Below, piece by piece: positions 26,301-34,248 of a DNA stretch of 64,000 nucleotides. Numbering within the stretch: the stretch's first letter is position 1; every line of letters starts with the position of its first letter. This stretch comes from Longimicrobiaceae bacterium (GTDB taxonomy: Bacteria; Gemmatimonadota; Gemmatimonadetes; Longimicrobiales; Longimicrobiaceae): the NCBI GenBank assembly GCA_036375715.1, contig DASVBS010000079.1, positions 1 to 64,000 of the forward strand. The letters run 5' to 3'. The translations under genes were made by a program, and so were the position numbers. The notes below the pieces were generated by a model. It did no database searches. It was given only the letters and a program-made list of their open reading frames with translations, and was not told the origin of the DNA.

Positions 26301-26578
26301 CGCGGCTGCGTCTCGAAAGCCGGCCCCCCGCGGATCAGCCGTGCCGTGCCGCCCTCGATCGGCAGGAGGTAGATGTCGCCGACGAGATCGAAGACGATCT
26401 GGCGTCCGTCGGGACTTACGTCCACCGACATCCAGGTGCCCTCGTCGGTGGTGAACTCCACCACCTTCCCGGGCCCGTGGGAGTCGGTGACGTCCCAGTC
26501 GGATTCTTGCTGAAATGCCGCGAGCGTCGAGGGAACGAAGAAGGTCAGGAGTGCGGAAATGCCTGCAATCAGACGCAT
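23351..26578 (-). CDS. Secreted beta-propeller amidohydrolase
   Basis: A 1,075-residue exported enzyme with two parts. Residues about 25-640 hold TolB/WD40-like PD40 propeller repeats (many SPDGxxI/V and F/YSxD motifs such as FSPDGTRIAFTSDRGG and WSPDGQFVVYTTW). Residues about 655-1075 form an amidohydrolase-superfamily domain with the metal motif HAH (His715, His717 in GMVDVHAHIGTG), a candidate carbamylated lysine (KSYNQPRR), and histidines in HTGIEHNIPV and GAHGQLQG. The substrate is unknown; related imidazolonepropionase/prolidase-like proteins cleave cyclic amides or dipeptides. I start at the ATG at 26578, which opens a clean signal peptide (MRLIAGISALLTFF). It is probably alone in its transcript. 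Confidence 0.85.
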   Translation of the reverse strand: MRLIAGISALLTFFVPSTLAAFQQESDWDVTDSHGPGKVVEFTTDEGTWMSVDVSPDGRQIVFDLVGDIYLLPIEGGTARLIRGGPAFETQPRFSPDGTRIAFTSDRGGLENLWVMNADGSEPREVSHEKERQVSNPAWTPDGLYLVGRKHFRNTRSLGAGEMWLYHIAGGGGSQISERRNWEQNATEPVVSPDGRYVYYSEDVSPGGRFEYNRDPHGEIYVIQRIDLQTGEKETWIDGSGGSMAPRLSPDGSQMAFVRRLGTRTALMLHDMRSGRERVLWDSLSHDQQEAWALFGTYPGYDWTPDGSSIVIWAQGKLWRVDVASGKPRQIPFRATIRQRITDAVRFPQKIGEETFSVRMLRWVSVSPDQRQVVYSALGKLWIKELPDGTPRRLTGDQESWELYPSWSPDGQFVVYTTWNDREQGSVRIVSPSGTNPRTVTREPGHYVEPSFSPDGSHIVYRKVGGDGLRGELFTHERGIYIVPATGGEARRVTEEGSRPRFNRTGARIYLIGEDEGRTTLESVDLHGGDRHVHLSAEAATEIVPSPDDRYVAVVERYNAYLAPLPHTGRAIEFSPTSTEYPVRRISRDAGHYLHWTPDSRRVYWALGPELFHRDLAETFEFATLDGRRVQEEPTASGIPIGFVATADRPSGRIALVGGTIITMGPRGVIENGTVLVEENRIVAVGPSAEVTIPADASRVDVSGRFVMPGMVDVHAHIGTGSDGIQPTTLWGFLVNLAYGVTTMHDPSNDTEAVFTSAELIRAGMMTGPRLFSTGRILYGADTDYKVVIESYEDALSHLRRLKAVGAFTVKSYNQPRRDVRQQIVEAARELEMMVVPEGGSTFYFNVTHLLDGHTGIEHNIPVAPLYRDVLTLLAESKSGYTPTLIVNYGGLSGEYYWFQESDVWKEEPLRHFVPRAILDARSRRRQMAAPEDYSYILSARAAKAVLDAGGHVQLGAHGQLQGLGAHWELWMLEQGGMTPLEALRTATIAGAEYLGLDGDIGSIEEGKLADLVVLRENPLANIRNSKSIELVMANGRLYDSRTLAQLGNHPAPAPEPLWQQFSGGAATITHGEGH

Positions 26579-26763
26579 CTGTCTTTCTGCTGGGGTGGGA
26601 TCGCCGACGTAACCTGAGAGCGGAACCCGGTAGGCCGCTCCCGGGAGCCGTTTCCAGCGCCGGCCGCGGACGATCCAAAGCCCGACGGCAGCGCCTGGGT
26701 GCACTGGTGGAACGGTGAGCACCGGCCTATAAATAGCCGCTTCACGAAACGGGAGAAAACACG

Positions 26764-27558
26764 TTGATTCGACAGATCGCTATCGCGGTGGCGGCGAGCG
26801 CCCTCGCGCTGGGCCTTCGCCCGGCGGCGTTGGCGGCTCAGGAGGAAGCCCCGGAAGAAGAGGAATACCCTCGGATCTCCGTGACCGAGGGGCATCTGCT
26901 CGCCTACTTCACCGAGGCCGAAAACTCACCCGTTCTGGTCGGCACGCTCCAGCATTTCAGCGTGTGGCGGTACGGGAGCAACTTCTTCTTTGCGGACGTT
27001 TCCGGGGGGTCAGAGTTGGCGGTGCGCGATACCGACCTCGGTGTATACCTCGAGTACGCGCCGGTGCTCAGCCTGCAGCGCGTCGGGCTCCTGCCCGCCC
27101 CGGGCGGTCCCTTACGGGACATCGGGGCGACGGTCCAGGTGAACGGGGGATGGACGGCGGGCGGTACGCCCATCGACCGGGTCTTCCTGGAGGGCGTAGA
27201 GCTGGCGTGGTCGGTGCCCGGCTTCGCCGTGTTGAACACGCAGCTCCTTGCCCGGCAGGAGCGAGGTTATCACCCATCGTGGCAGGCGACCTGGGTCTAC
27301 GACGTGCCTTTTCGATTGGGTCCAGCCGTGGGGCAGGTGGCCGGATTCATGGACGTCTGGCGCCGCACCGGGCGGGGTGAGCCAAGCACCGTCCTGGTAG
27401 CGCAGCCGCAAATTCTGGTGACGCTCGGCTCGCCGGAGCCGGGGCAGAGCTTCTTCCAGGTCGGAGTCGAGCTGGAGCCCTCGCACGACTTCCCTGTGCG
27501 GGAAGCGAGGCGCGGCTGGAACCTCGGCATCAGCCCGCTCGTACGCTGGGTTTTCTGA
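26764..27558 (+). CDS. Tsx/DUF5020-like outer-membrane channel protein
   Basis: A 264-residue exported protein beginning with TTG; GGGAG lies upstream. After a signal peptide (cleavage near ALAAQ) the pattern of alternating residues and aromatic girdles (LQHFSVWRYGSNFFFADVSGG, DLGVYLEYAPVLSLQRVG, FFQVGVELEPSHDF, ending LVRWVF) indicates a 12-strand barrel of the Tsx/DUF5020 kind. These take up nucleosides or related small molecules in better known members. The C-terminal phenylalanine fits outer-membrane insertion. It is divergent from the amidohydrolase; a TATAAAT hexamer near 26730 could be its -10, but I see no -35. Confidence 0.65.
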   Translation: MIRQIAIAVAASALALGLRPAALAAQEEAPEEEEYPRISVTEGHLLAYFTEAENSPVLVGTLQHFSVWRYGSNFFFADVSGGSELAVRDTDLGVYLEYAPVLSLQRVGLLPAPGGPLRDIGATVQVNGGWTAGGTPIDRVFLEGVELAWSVPGFAVLNTQLLARQERGYHPSWQATWVYDVPFRLGPAVGQVAGFMDVWRRTGRGEPSTVLVAQPQILVTLGSPEPGQSFFQVGVELEPSHDFPVREARRGWNLGISPLVRWVF

Positions 27559-27568
27559 GGCCGCCATC

Positions 27569-29047
27569 TCAGGCCCCGAACACTGCGGCCACGATGGTCC
27601 AGGTGAGGATCACGATGGCCGCAGTGAACAGAAGATTGAGTACCAAGCCGGCGCGGGCCATCTCCGGAATACTCACGTGGCCTGTGCCGTAAACGATGGC
27701 GTTCGGCGGTGTAGCGACGGGGAGCATGAAGGCACAGCTCGCCGCCAGCGCTGCCGGCACCGCGAGCAGGATCGGATCGGTGTCGAAAGCCGCCGCCACC
27801 GAGGCTGCCACCGGCAGGAAGGCGGCCGCGGTGGCGGTGTTGCTGGTGAGCTCGGTGAGGAAGATCACCACCAGGGTCACCGCGGTCGCGACGCCGACCG
27901 GTGGGATTCCCTGGAGAGCATCGAGCGACTCGCCGAGCCAGCTCGCCAGGCCAGTGCGATTGATGGCCCCGGCCAAGGAGAGCCCTCCCCCGAAGAGAAT
28001 GAGGACGTCCCAGGGAAGCCGCGCCGCGGTAGACCAGTCCAGGAGCGCACCTCCCTCCTCGCTCCCGCTCGGGAGCACGAAGAGGAGAAGGGCGCCGACA
28101 ATGGCGATTCCGGCGTCCGAGATCCCCGGCACCACCCTCGCCAGGAGCGGCTGAAATACCCAGGCGAGCGCGATCAGGGGCAGCACGACGCAGAGGATGC
28201 GTTCCGACCTGGAGAGCGGGCCGAGCGCCCGCCGCTGGTTGGCGATGAGCTCTGCGCCGCCGTGGACATCCTCCTCGCCCACCGGATAGATCCAGCGGGT
28301 CAGCACCAGCCAGGTCAGCGGCAGCGTCACCACCACCAGGGGAACGCCCACCAGCATCCACTCACCGAAGCCGATCTGGCGCCCGTAACTCTCCGCCATG
28401 AAGCCGGCGAGCAGCGCGTTGGGCGGCGTGCCGATGAGTGTCCCCACGCCGCCGATGCTGCACCCGTAGGCGATCCCCAGCATCATCGTGATCCGGAAGT
28501 TGCGCTGGGCCCGCTCGGTCGCGGGATCCCACTGTGCTTGCGCCTCGCCCGACTCGCCCGGCTCGCGTAGCAGCGCGATTACCGAGAGGGCCATCGGCAG
28601 CATCATCACGGCCGTGGCCGTGTTGCTCACCCACATGCTGATGGCTGCGCTGGCGATCATGAAGCCCGCCACTACACGCGCGGGACGGGTGCCCAGCGCC
28701 TGGACGATGGCCAGCGCCACCCGGCGGTGAAGCCCGGCGCGCTCCAGCCCCGCGGCAATCATGAAGCCGCCCATGAACAGGAAGATCACGGGATTCGCGT
28801 AGGGCGCCGCAGCCTCCTCGATCGAGCCGACTCGCAGGAACGGAAACGCCGCCAGCGGGAGTAGCGCCGTGGCGGCGATGGGAATGGCCTCGGTGATCCA
28901 CCAGATCGCCATCCAGAGCGCCAGGGCGGCGGTCTTCCAGGCGGTGGCATCCATCCCCTTGGGGGCAGGCAATGCCAGGAGAAAAAGGAACAGCAGAGGA
29001 CCGCTCAGCAATCCGGCCAGCTTTGGTGGCGGAGTGGCTACGTTCAT
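27569..29047 (-). CDS. DASS-family sodium/dicarboxylate (SLC13-type) transporter
   Basis: A 492-residue inner-membrane carrier. It shows the family features: WWITEAIPIAATALLPLA near the N-terminus and two SNT motifs (SNTATAVMMLPM and SNTATAAAFLPV) that form the substrate and sodium sites, one in each inverted repeat, with about 11-12 membrane helices. It probably imports succinate-like C4-dicarboxylates, other carboxylates or sulfate with Na+. I prefer the ATG at 29047 (MNVATPPPKL); a GTG at 29083 is in frame but adds nothing conserved. It converges on the outer-membrane channel gene with a 10-base gap. Confidence 0.9.
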   Translation of the reverse strand: MNVATPPPKLAGLLSGPLLFLFLLALPAPKGMDATAWKTAALALWMAIWWITEAIPIAATALLPLAAFPFLRVGSIEEAAAPYANPVIFLFMGGFMIAAGLERAGLHRRVALAIVQALGTRPARVVAGFMIASAAISMWVSNTATAVMMLPMALSVIALLREPGESGEAQAQWDPATERAQRNFRITMMLGIAYGCSIGGVGTLIGTPPNALLAGFMAESYGRQIGFGEWMLVGVPLVVVTLPLTWLVLTRWIYPVGEEDVHGGAELIANQRRALGPLSRSERILCVVLPLIALAWVFQPLLARVVPGISDAGIAIVGALLLFVLPSGSEEGGALLDWSTAARLPWDVLILFGGGLSLAGAINRTGLASWLGESLDALQGIPPVGVATAVTLVVIFLTELTSNTATAAAFLPVAASVAAAFDTDPILLAVPAALAASCAFMLPVATPPNAIVYGTGHVSIPEMARAGLVLNLLFTAAIVILTWTIVAAVFGA

Positions 29048-29121
29048 GCGGACCGACGACGTAAGAAACGGCGGTTCGACCACGGGGCGAAGAGCAGCAC
29101 AGGATAGCCTGTATGGCGGGG

Positions 29122-29155
29122 GGCGGCCAGAACTGGAGAGTCATTTCTGGCTGCC
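29122..29155. terminator. Hairpin downstream of the serine hydrolase
   Basis: GGCGGCCAGAA (29122-29132) pairs with TTCTGGCTGCC (29145-29155) with one G-T pair, closing a 12-base loop. It lies between the serine hydrolase stop and the transporter start, both on the minus strand. No T-run follows, so it may be an mRNA stabiliser, not a terminator. Confidence 0.4.
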
Positions 29156-29182
29156 AAGGCGATCGTGCGGTGTCTGGAGTGC

Positions 29183-30283
29183 TCAATGAAGCGGTCGGTG
29201 TACCGCAACCCGCGCTCCTCGCTCCGCCGCCGGAATCAGATCGTCATCGAGGATCGAGTGAAGGACGCGCAGGTGTCCCCCGTCGCGCGAGACGTCCGCC
29301 GCCGAGGTCATGACTACGATCAACTCCAGGTCGGGAACCAGAAACAGGTACTGCCCGCCGTAGCCCCAGGCAAAGTACACGGAGTGTCCGCGTGCCTCCT
29401 TGATCCACCAGCCATAGCCGTAGCGGTGCGAATTGAAGCGGGATTGCGTGCGCGGGATCCATGACTCCCGGATCCACTCCTGCGAGATGATCCGCTGCCC
29501 ACCATACTCGCCGCCGCGCAGGAACAGCTCGCCGAAGCGGAGGAGCTGCCGCGGCGTCATGCGCATCTCATTGCCACCGAAGTAGATCCCTTGAGGATCC
29601 GTGGTCCAGGGCAGGAGCTCGATACCCAGCGGCTCCGCCAGCTTCTCGCGGGCGTATTCGTAGGTGCTCATCCCCGTCGCCTCGGTGATGATGGCGGAGA
29701 GCAGATGGCTGGTGCCGGTGCTGTACTGCATGCGTCCGCCCGGCTGGTCGACCATCGGGCGGGTAATGGCGTAACGAACCCAGTTCGGGCTGGTGACCCA
29801 TGCCCCGTAGTTGCGTCCGGAGGTGGATTCGAGTCCCGCCTGCATGGAGAGAAGGTCTCGGAGGGTGATGCCCGCTCGCTCGGATTCCTGTTCGGGGGTG
29901 AGGTATTCGGCGAAGAATGGGACGATGGGCTGCTCGAGCCCCTCCAGGTGCCCCTCTTCGATGGCGATGCCGATCAGCGTGGCGATGATGGTCTTGGAGG
30001 CGGACTTGATGTTCGCGGGCGTGTCCGGCCCCCGCCCGCGGAAGTACAGTTCGGTCTCGATCTCTCCCTGCCGCCACACGAGCAGGCTGTACAGGCGTGG
30101 GAGTGCGGAGGCACGGATGACAGCCCGTTCGAGGAGGGCGCTGTTCAGGCCAACGGTCCGAATCGGCGCTTCCTCGGCCACCTCGGGTGGGGAGCCTTCA
30201 GGCGCCCGCCGCGCGTCGGAGCAGGCGACAGCGGCTGTCGCGACCAGGAGGGTCAGCGGCACTGATGACCAGCGTCGGATCAT
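29183..30283 (-). CDS. Serine hydrolase of the class C beta-lactamase fold (lipoprotein)
   Basis: A 366-residue lipoprotein (signal MIRRWSSVPLTLLVATAAVAC). It carries the catalytic SxxK as Ser94-Ala-Ser-Lys97 (NIKSASKTIIATLIG), a second Tyr motif in MQYSTGTSHLL, and an HxG-like region near the C-terminus (WGYGGQYLFLVPDLELIVVMTS). These are signatures of the beta-lactamase/D-Ala-D-Ala peptidase/esterase EstB group. The substrate could be an ester, a peptide or a wall fragment. The open frame upstream to 30646 lies across the divergent region and is not coding. Confidence 0.88.
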   Translation of the reverse strand: MIRRWSSVPLTLLVATAAVACSDARRAPEGSPPEVAEEAPIRTVGLNSALLERAVIRASALPRLYSLLVWRQGEIETELYFRGRGPDTPANIKSASKTIIATLIGIAIEEGHLEGLEQPIVPFFAEYLTPEQESERAGITLRDLLSMQAGLESTSGRNYGAWVTSPNWVRYAITRPMVDQPGGRMQYSTGTSHLLSAIITEATGMSTYEYAREKLAEPLGIELLPWTTDPQGIYFGGNEMRMTPRQLLRFGELFLRGGEYGGQRIISQEWIRESWIPRTQSRFNSHRYGYGWWIKEARGHSVYFAWGYGGQYLFLVPDLELIVVMTSAADVSRDGGHLRVLHSILDDDLIPAAERGARVAVHRPLH

Positions 30284-30465
30284 GAATCGGCGCGCGGGCA
30301 AGAGGTGGAGAGACTCCCTGCAGCGCGGCTGCCGCCCCCCTGCAGGGGTTGCGCCTGGTGAGCAACGATGGTTATCTTCCCGCGTCCGAACGCGGAGCGA
30401 TTTCGGACGGAGGGCATGAACTGGTGTCCACGCCCGATGTTCCACCCTAGCAAAGGAGGTGATCC

Positions 30466-30528
30466 TTGTCCTACGACTCGACTGTACGCCACCCGGCACG
30501 GGCAAGCGATCGCCGCATCGGTGCGTAA
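30466..30528 (+). CDS. Tiny ORF behind a complete Shine-Dalgarno sequence
   Basis: The sequence AAAGGAGGTGATCC (30452-30465) is complementary to the whole 3' tail of bacterial 16S rRNA. Its GGAGG core is six bases before a TTG that opens a 20-codon frame (MSYDSTVRHP then ARASDRRIGA). An alternative 40-codon frame from an ATG at 30417 overlaps it in another phase, with GGAGG only two bases upstream. No family is recognised. It could be a leader peptide, a small protein or a ribosome-binding decoy in a non-coding RNA. Confidence 0.35.
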   Translation: MSYDSTVRHPARASDRRIGA

Positions 30529-30600
30529 CCGATCGTAACTGGCGAAAAGGTCCGCAGCGGCCGGTGCCATCGACGGCATCGCGCCGGGTAGCGGCAGAAG

Positions 30601-30642
30601 CGACACCGTCGGCGCTCGGCGCCGACGGTGTCGTCGCTTTTT
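30601..30642 (+). terminator. Strong intrinsic terminator upstream of the M16 peptidase
   Basis: GACACCGTCGGCG (30602-30614) pairs perfectly with CGCCGACGGTGTC (30620-30632), extended by one C-G pair, around a 5-nt loop, followed by a run of five Ts (30638-30642). It reads on the plus strand but no annotated plus-strand gene lies before it for many kilobases. It must therefore end a short transcript that starts within 30284-30600. Confidence 0.8.
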
Positions 30643-30781
30643 GCATCCTGGCTTTCGGCAGCCGGAACGGGAATCAAAGGGGAAGAAGAGGTGTAGCATC
30701 TTCATGCGCCCTGCAGGCCCCGCGGGAGCCTCGACCCGTCTTCGGGAGCTGCATCGGCCCTCTGTCCGCAGAATCCTCTCC

Positions 30782-33625
30782 ATGCGTCCGATCATCGGTC
30801 TCCTGCTCAGCCTGCTCACGGGGTGCACGCCCTTCCTGTTGCGTCCCTCCGCGCTGGAGCCGCTGCCGGCCGACACGTCGGTCCGCATCGGCGAGCTGGA
30901 GAACGGCCTGCGCTACTACATCCGTGAGAACCACGAACCGCGTGCGCGCGCTGAGCTGCGGCTGGTGGTGAACGCCGGGAGCGTCCTCGAAGCTGAGGAC
31001 CAGCGAGGGGTCGCTCATTTCGTCGAGCACATGGCGTTCAACGGGACTACCAACTTCGAGAAGCAGGCGTTGGTGGACTACCTCGAGCACATCGGCATGC
31101 GTTTCGGCCCCGATGTGAACGCCTACACCAGCTTCGACGAAACCGTCTATCTGCTCACGGTTCCGACCGACTCCGCCGGGGTGCTCGACACCGGTCTGCA
31201 GATCCTGGAGGACTGGGCTACCGGTATTTCCTTCGACTCTCTGGAGGTGGAGAAGGAGCGGGGGGTGGTGATCGAGGAATGGCGGCTGGGCCGGGGAGCA
31301 GGCTCGCGCATGCAGGAGAAGCAGCTGCCAGTGCTGCTGCGCGGAAGTCGCTATGCGGACCGCCTACCCATCGGCACACGCGAATCGCTCCAGCGGTTCG
31401 ACATCGAGGCCGCTCGCCGCTTCTATCGAGACTGGTATCGCCCGGACCTCATGGCCGTGGTGGCCGTGGGCGACTTCGATCCCGATTCGATGGAAGCGAA
31501 GATTCGCGAGCAGTTCTCCGACATCCCCCCGCGTGGCGGGCCAGAACGGCGAAACTTCGGGGTTCCCGAGCACGACGAGACGCTGATTTCCGTGGCCACC
31601 GACGAGGAGGCGACGGCGGCTACGGTGAGCCTGAACACCAAGCGGGAGCCGTCCCGGTGGACGACGGTGGCGGACTACCGGCGCTGGATCGTGGAGACGC
31701 TCGCCAGCAGCATGATCAACAACCGGCTGACCGAGTACACCCAGCGCCCCAACTCTCCCTTCCTGGATGTGTCGTCGTTCCAGGGTCGGTTCCTGCGCCC
31801 GGTGTCTGCCTATGTGCTGACCGCGCGAGTCCCTCCCAACGGAGTAGAGCGCGGGATGCGGGAGTTGCTGCGGGAGATCGTGCGCGTTCGCCAGCACGGC
31901 TTCACCGAGTCGGAGCTGGAGCGCGAGAAGACGCAGCTCCTGCGACGCGCGCAGCAGCGATACACCGAGCGGCATCGCATCACCTCCGCCAGCTTCGCCG
32001 CGGACTACACGGCTCATTTCCTGTACGGCGGCACCCTCGTCGCCGCAGAGGACGAATACGAGCTCTACCGCAGGCTGGTCCCCGGGATCACGTTGCCGAT
32101 GGTCAACGCGGTCGCGAAGGAGTGGATGCGGATGGCGAACCGGGTGATTCTGGTCAGCATGCCGGAAAGCGACACCATCCGGGTGCCCGCGGAATGGCGT
32201 CTCGAGTCCATCGTGCGCACGATGGAGCGGCTGCGCACGACTCCCTATGACGACACCCAGGTGGATGCGCCGCTGCTCGGCTACCAGCCGGAGCCGGGAC
32301 CGGTGGTCTCGGAGCGGAAGTACGAGGAGCTCGGGATCGTCGAGTGGGAGCTCGAGAACGGCGTGCGGGTGCTCGCCAAAGCGACAGACTTCCGCGAGGA
32401 CGAGGTGCTGATGGTGGGGCGCAGCCCGGGTGGATCGTCACTGGTGTCGGACGAGGACTACCTGGCGGCGCTCACTGCACCGGCAGTGGTCCAGGCCGGC
32501 GGCCTCGGTGAGCTGAGCCAGACCGAGCTACGCAAGCTGCTCGCCGGCAAGGTAGCCGGCGTCGGCGTGGACCTTTCCGAGCAGCACGAGGGGGTATCCG
32601 GGGCGGCTTCGCTCCAGGACCTGGAGACGCTTCTCCAGCTCGTGCACCTGAAGTTCGTCGCCCCGCGCCTCGACAGCCTCGCCATCGAGGCGTACCGGCA
32701 GCAGGCACGCTCCACGATTGCCCTGCGCTCGCGCGACCCCGATCAGGTCTTCGTCGACTCGCTGAGGGCGATCCTCTCGCAGTACCATCCCCGGGCTCTT
32801 CCGCTCACCGTCGAGGACTTCGAGCGCCTGGACGTAGAGCGATCCTTCGAGATCTACCGGGATCGGTTCGGCGACGCGAGTGACTTCACCTTCTATTTCG
32901 TCGGCAGCTTCGAGGTGGACAGTCTCCGTCCGCTGGTGGAGCGCTATCTCGGTAGCTTGCCGTCGCGGGGACGGACGGAAAAGGGCAGGGATACGGGGGT
33001 CGAACCTCCGTCGGGGGTGGTCACACGGACGATTCGCCGGGGGCACGAGTCACGCGCTCGCACCCAGATCGTCTTCACGGGTCCGATCGAGTTCGAGCGC
33101 GATCGGCTGTACGAGCTCGATCTGCTCGCCGGGGTGCTGCGCATACGACTCCGGGAGACGCTCCGAGAGGAGCTGAGTGGCACGTACGGTGTGAGCGTCG
33201 GCGCCGGCGCGGTGGCCGAGCCTCGCCCGCGCTACCAGGTGGGAATCGCCTTCGGGAGCGAGCCGGAGCGCATGACCGAGCTGACTCAGGCCGTTTTCCA
33301 GGTGATCGACAGCCTGCAGACGTACGGTCCTACCCGCAATGACTTCCTGAAGGCGAAGGAGATGGCCCTGCGGGCCCGGCAGACGGACCTGCGAACCAAC
33401 CGCTTCTGGATCGAGCGGATGCTCAGTTACGATCAGCACGACTGGCCGCTCGAAGGGATCCTCGATCTGCCGGAGTGGCTCGATCGTGCCAGCGAGGAGA
33501 CCATCCGGCGTGCCGCGCGGATGTTCCTCGATGGGGGACGATACGTGCAGGTCACCTTGCTGCCCGAGGGATCCGCACCGGCCGACACTGTCGAAGGCGT
33601 TGCCGGGACGGAACTTCGCAGGTAG
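30782..33625 (+). CDS. M16-family zinc metallopeptidase (lipoprotein)
   Basis: A 947-residue exported peptidase with two M16 halves. The inverted zinc motif is HFVEH (His79, Glu82, His83) and the third ligand Glu159 lies exactly 76 residues later in VEKERGVVIEEW. The second half lacks the motif, as usual for PqqL/insulinase-like enzymes. The signal MRPIIGLLLSLLTGC indicates a lipoprotein facing the periplasm. It probably degrades peptides there. The ATG at 30782 is preferred to the longer frame because it opens the signal peptide. Confidence 0.93.
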   Translation: MRPIIGLLLSLLTGCTPFLLRPSALEPLPADTSVRIGELENGLRYYIRENHEPRARAELRLVVNAGSVLEAEDQRGVAHFVEHMAFNGTTNFEKQALVDYLEHIGMRFGPDVNAYTSFDETVYLLTVPTDSAGVLDTGLQILEDWATGISFDSLEVEKERGVVIEEWRLGRGAGSRMQEKQLPVLLRGSRYADRLPIGTRESLQRFDIEAARRFYRDWYRPDLMAVVAVGDFDPDSMEAKIREQFSDIPPRGGPERRNFGVPEHDETLISVATDEEATAATVSLNTKREPSRWTTVADYRRWIVETLASSMINNRLTEYTQRPNSPFLDVSSFQGRFLRPVSAYVLTARVPPNGVERGMRELLREIVRVRQHGFTESELEREKTQLLRRAQQRYTERHRITSASFAADYTAHFLYGGTLVAAEDEYELYRRLVPGITLPMVNAVAKEWMRMANRVILVSMPESDTIRVPAEWRLESIVRTMERLRTTPYDDTQVDAPLLGYQPEPGPVVSERKYEELGIVEWELENGVRVLAKATDFREDEVLMVGRSPGGSSLVSDEDYLAALTAPAVVQAGGLGELSQTELRKLLAGKVAGVGVDLSEQHEGVSGAASLQDLETLLQLVHLKFVAPRLDSLAIEAYRQQARSTIALRSRDPDQVFVDSLRAILSQYHPRALPLTVEDFERLDVERSFEIYRDRFGDASDFTFYFVGSFEVDSLRPLVERYLGSLPSRGRTEKGRDTGVEPPSGVVTRTIRRGHESRARTQIVFTGPIEFERDRLYELDLLAGVLRIRLRETLREELSGTYGVSVGAGAVAEPRPRYQVGIAFGSEPERMTELTQAVFQVIDSLQTYGPTRNDFLKAKEMALRARQTDLRTNRFWIERMLSYDQHDWPLEGILDLPEWLDRASEETIRRAARMFLDGGRYVQVTLLPEGSAPADTVEGVAGTELRR

Positions 33626-33674
33626 GGCCGGGTATCAGTGGTTCTGCCTGCACCAAGGTGCGTTTCAAGCGACG

Positions 33675-33709
33675 ACGCGCCTTCCGGGATGGACACCCGG
33701 GGGGCGCGT
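33675..33709 (+). terminator. Terminator of the M16 peptidase gene
   Basis: ACGCGCC and CCGGG (33675-33688) pair with CCCGG and GGCGCGT (33696-33709), with a 2x2 internal loop, 50 bases after the peptidase stop. A weak T-rich tail (TCCTTCATT) follows. Confidence 0.6.
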
Positions 33710-33739
33710 TCCTTCATTCACCCCCACCCAGGAGGAGTT

Positions 33740-34063
33740 TTGTCCAGGCATCGGAAAAGCGATTTCGAGATTGCCCGTGACGAGCTGATGAGCCACATCC
33801 ATCGGTGCGGCGTGCTCAAGGCACTGCCGGAACACCAGGTGGAGTGGATGGACGATACGATCGAGTACCTCGGCGAGTGCTACCCGTCGCTGACCGACGC
33901 CCAGCTGGCCGAGCTGAAGCAGATCGGCCTCCGCTTCTGCGCGCCGGTCATCCCGCACGGCGATGGGTATTCGGCTCTGACCGTGACGGAATCCGAGTAC
34001 GGCAACGGCGTTCAGCAGGGAGAGAGCGACGCGAGCGATAGCCTGCAGATGGCGAGCGTGTGA
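33740..34063 (+). CDS. Small acidic protein of unknown function
   Basis: A 107-residue soluble protein. The start is a TTG at 33740 placed behind GGAGGAG (33731-33737), after the terminator of the previous gene. The longer frame upstream runs through that terminator and is rejected. The sequence is mixed helical (ARDELMSHIHRCGVLKALPEHQVEWMDDTIEYLGECYPSLTDAQLAELKQIGLRFCAPVIPHG), with a disordered Ser/Asp-rich tail. I recognise no family. It is followed by its own terminator, so it is likely monocistronic. Confidence 0.7.
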   Translation: MSRHRKSDFEIARDELMSHIHRCGVLKALPEHQVEWMDDTIEYLGECYPSLTDAQLAELKQIGLRFCAPVIPHGDGYSALTVTESEYGNGVQQGESDASDSLQMASV

Positions 34064-34092
34064 GCCGTTGCGGCGCCATCGGATATGCGGAT

Positions 34093-34125
34093 CGGGCGGG
34101 CCATGTGGTCCGCCCGAGGTGTTTT
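34093..34125 (+). terminator. Intrinsic terminator
   Basis: CGGGCGG (34093-34099) pairs with CCGCCCG (34110-34116), with an inner CC/GG pair, followed by AGGTGTTTT. It lies 30 bases beyond the small acidic protein. Confidence 0.7.
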
Positions 34126-34177
34126 GAGCTTTCGTTCGGCCTGGTCCGGCGATGGTGAAGGCCTTCGGTTGAGCACA

Positions 34178-34207
34178 TTGCCGGGCGCCGCGGCGGTGAG
34201 CCATATT
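34178..34207 (+). promoter_or_regulatory. Candidate promoter of the M28 peptidase gene
   Basis: TTGCCG (34178-34183) and CATATT (34202-34207) are 18 bases apart and 41 bases before the M28 start. The same CATATT -10 is seen before metK. The -35 is only half conserved. Confidence 0.35.
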
Positions 34208-34248
34208 GCTTCGGTTTCGTTCCCGCCCCTTCCACCACCGCCCCGTGG

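Larger units (their letters stand above)
30284..30781. other. 498-base divergent region with a tiny ORF and terminator
   Basis: The gap separates the serine hydrolase (minus) from the M16 peptidase (plus). On the plus strand it holds an inverted repeat CGTCCGAA-11-TTCGGACG near 30384-30410, a full-length Shine-Dalgarno sequence with a 20-codon frame (30452-30528) and a strong terminator (30601-30642), listed separately. After the terminator there are 140 bases before the peptidase start, in which I see no clear promoter. Confidence 0.5.

Noticed and set aside
30452-30485. Fragment of 16S rRNA on the reverse strand, because AAAGGAGGTGATCC is the complement of the 16S 3' end
   Set aside because: Similarity stops after 14 bases apart from a short CCTTGT-TACGACT-like resemblance; the length and spacing are wrong for an rRNA remnant, and a strong ribosome-binding site explains the match better.
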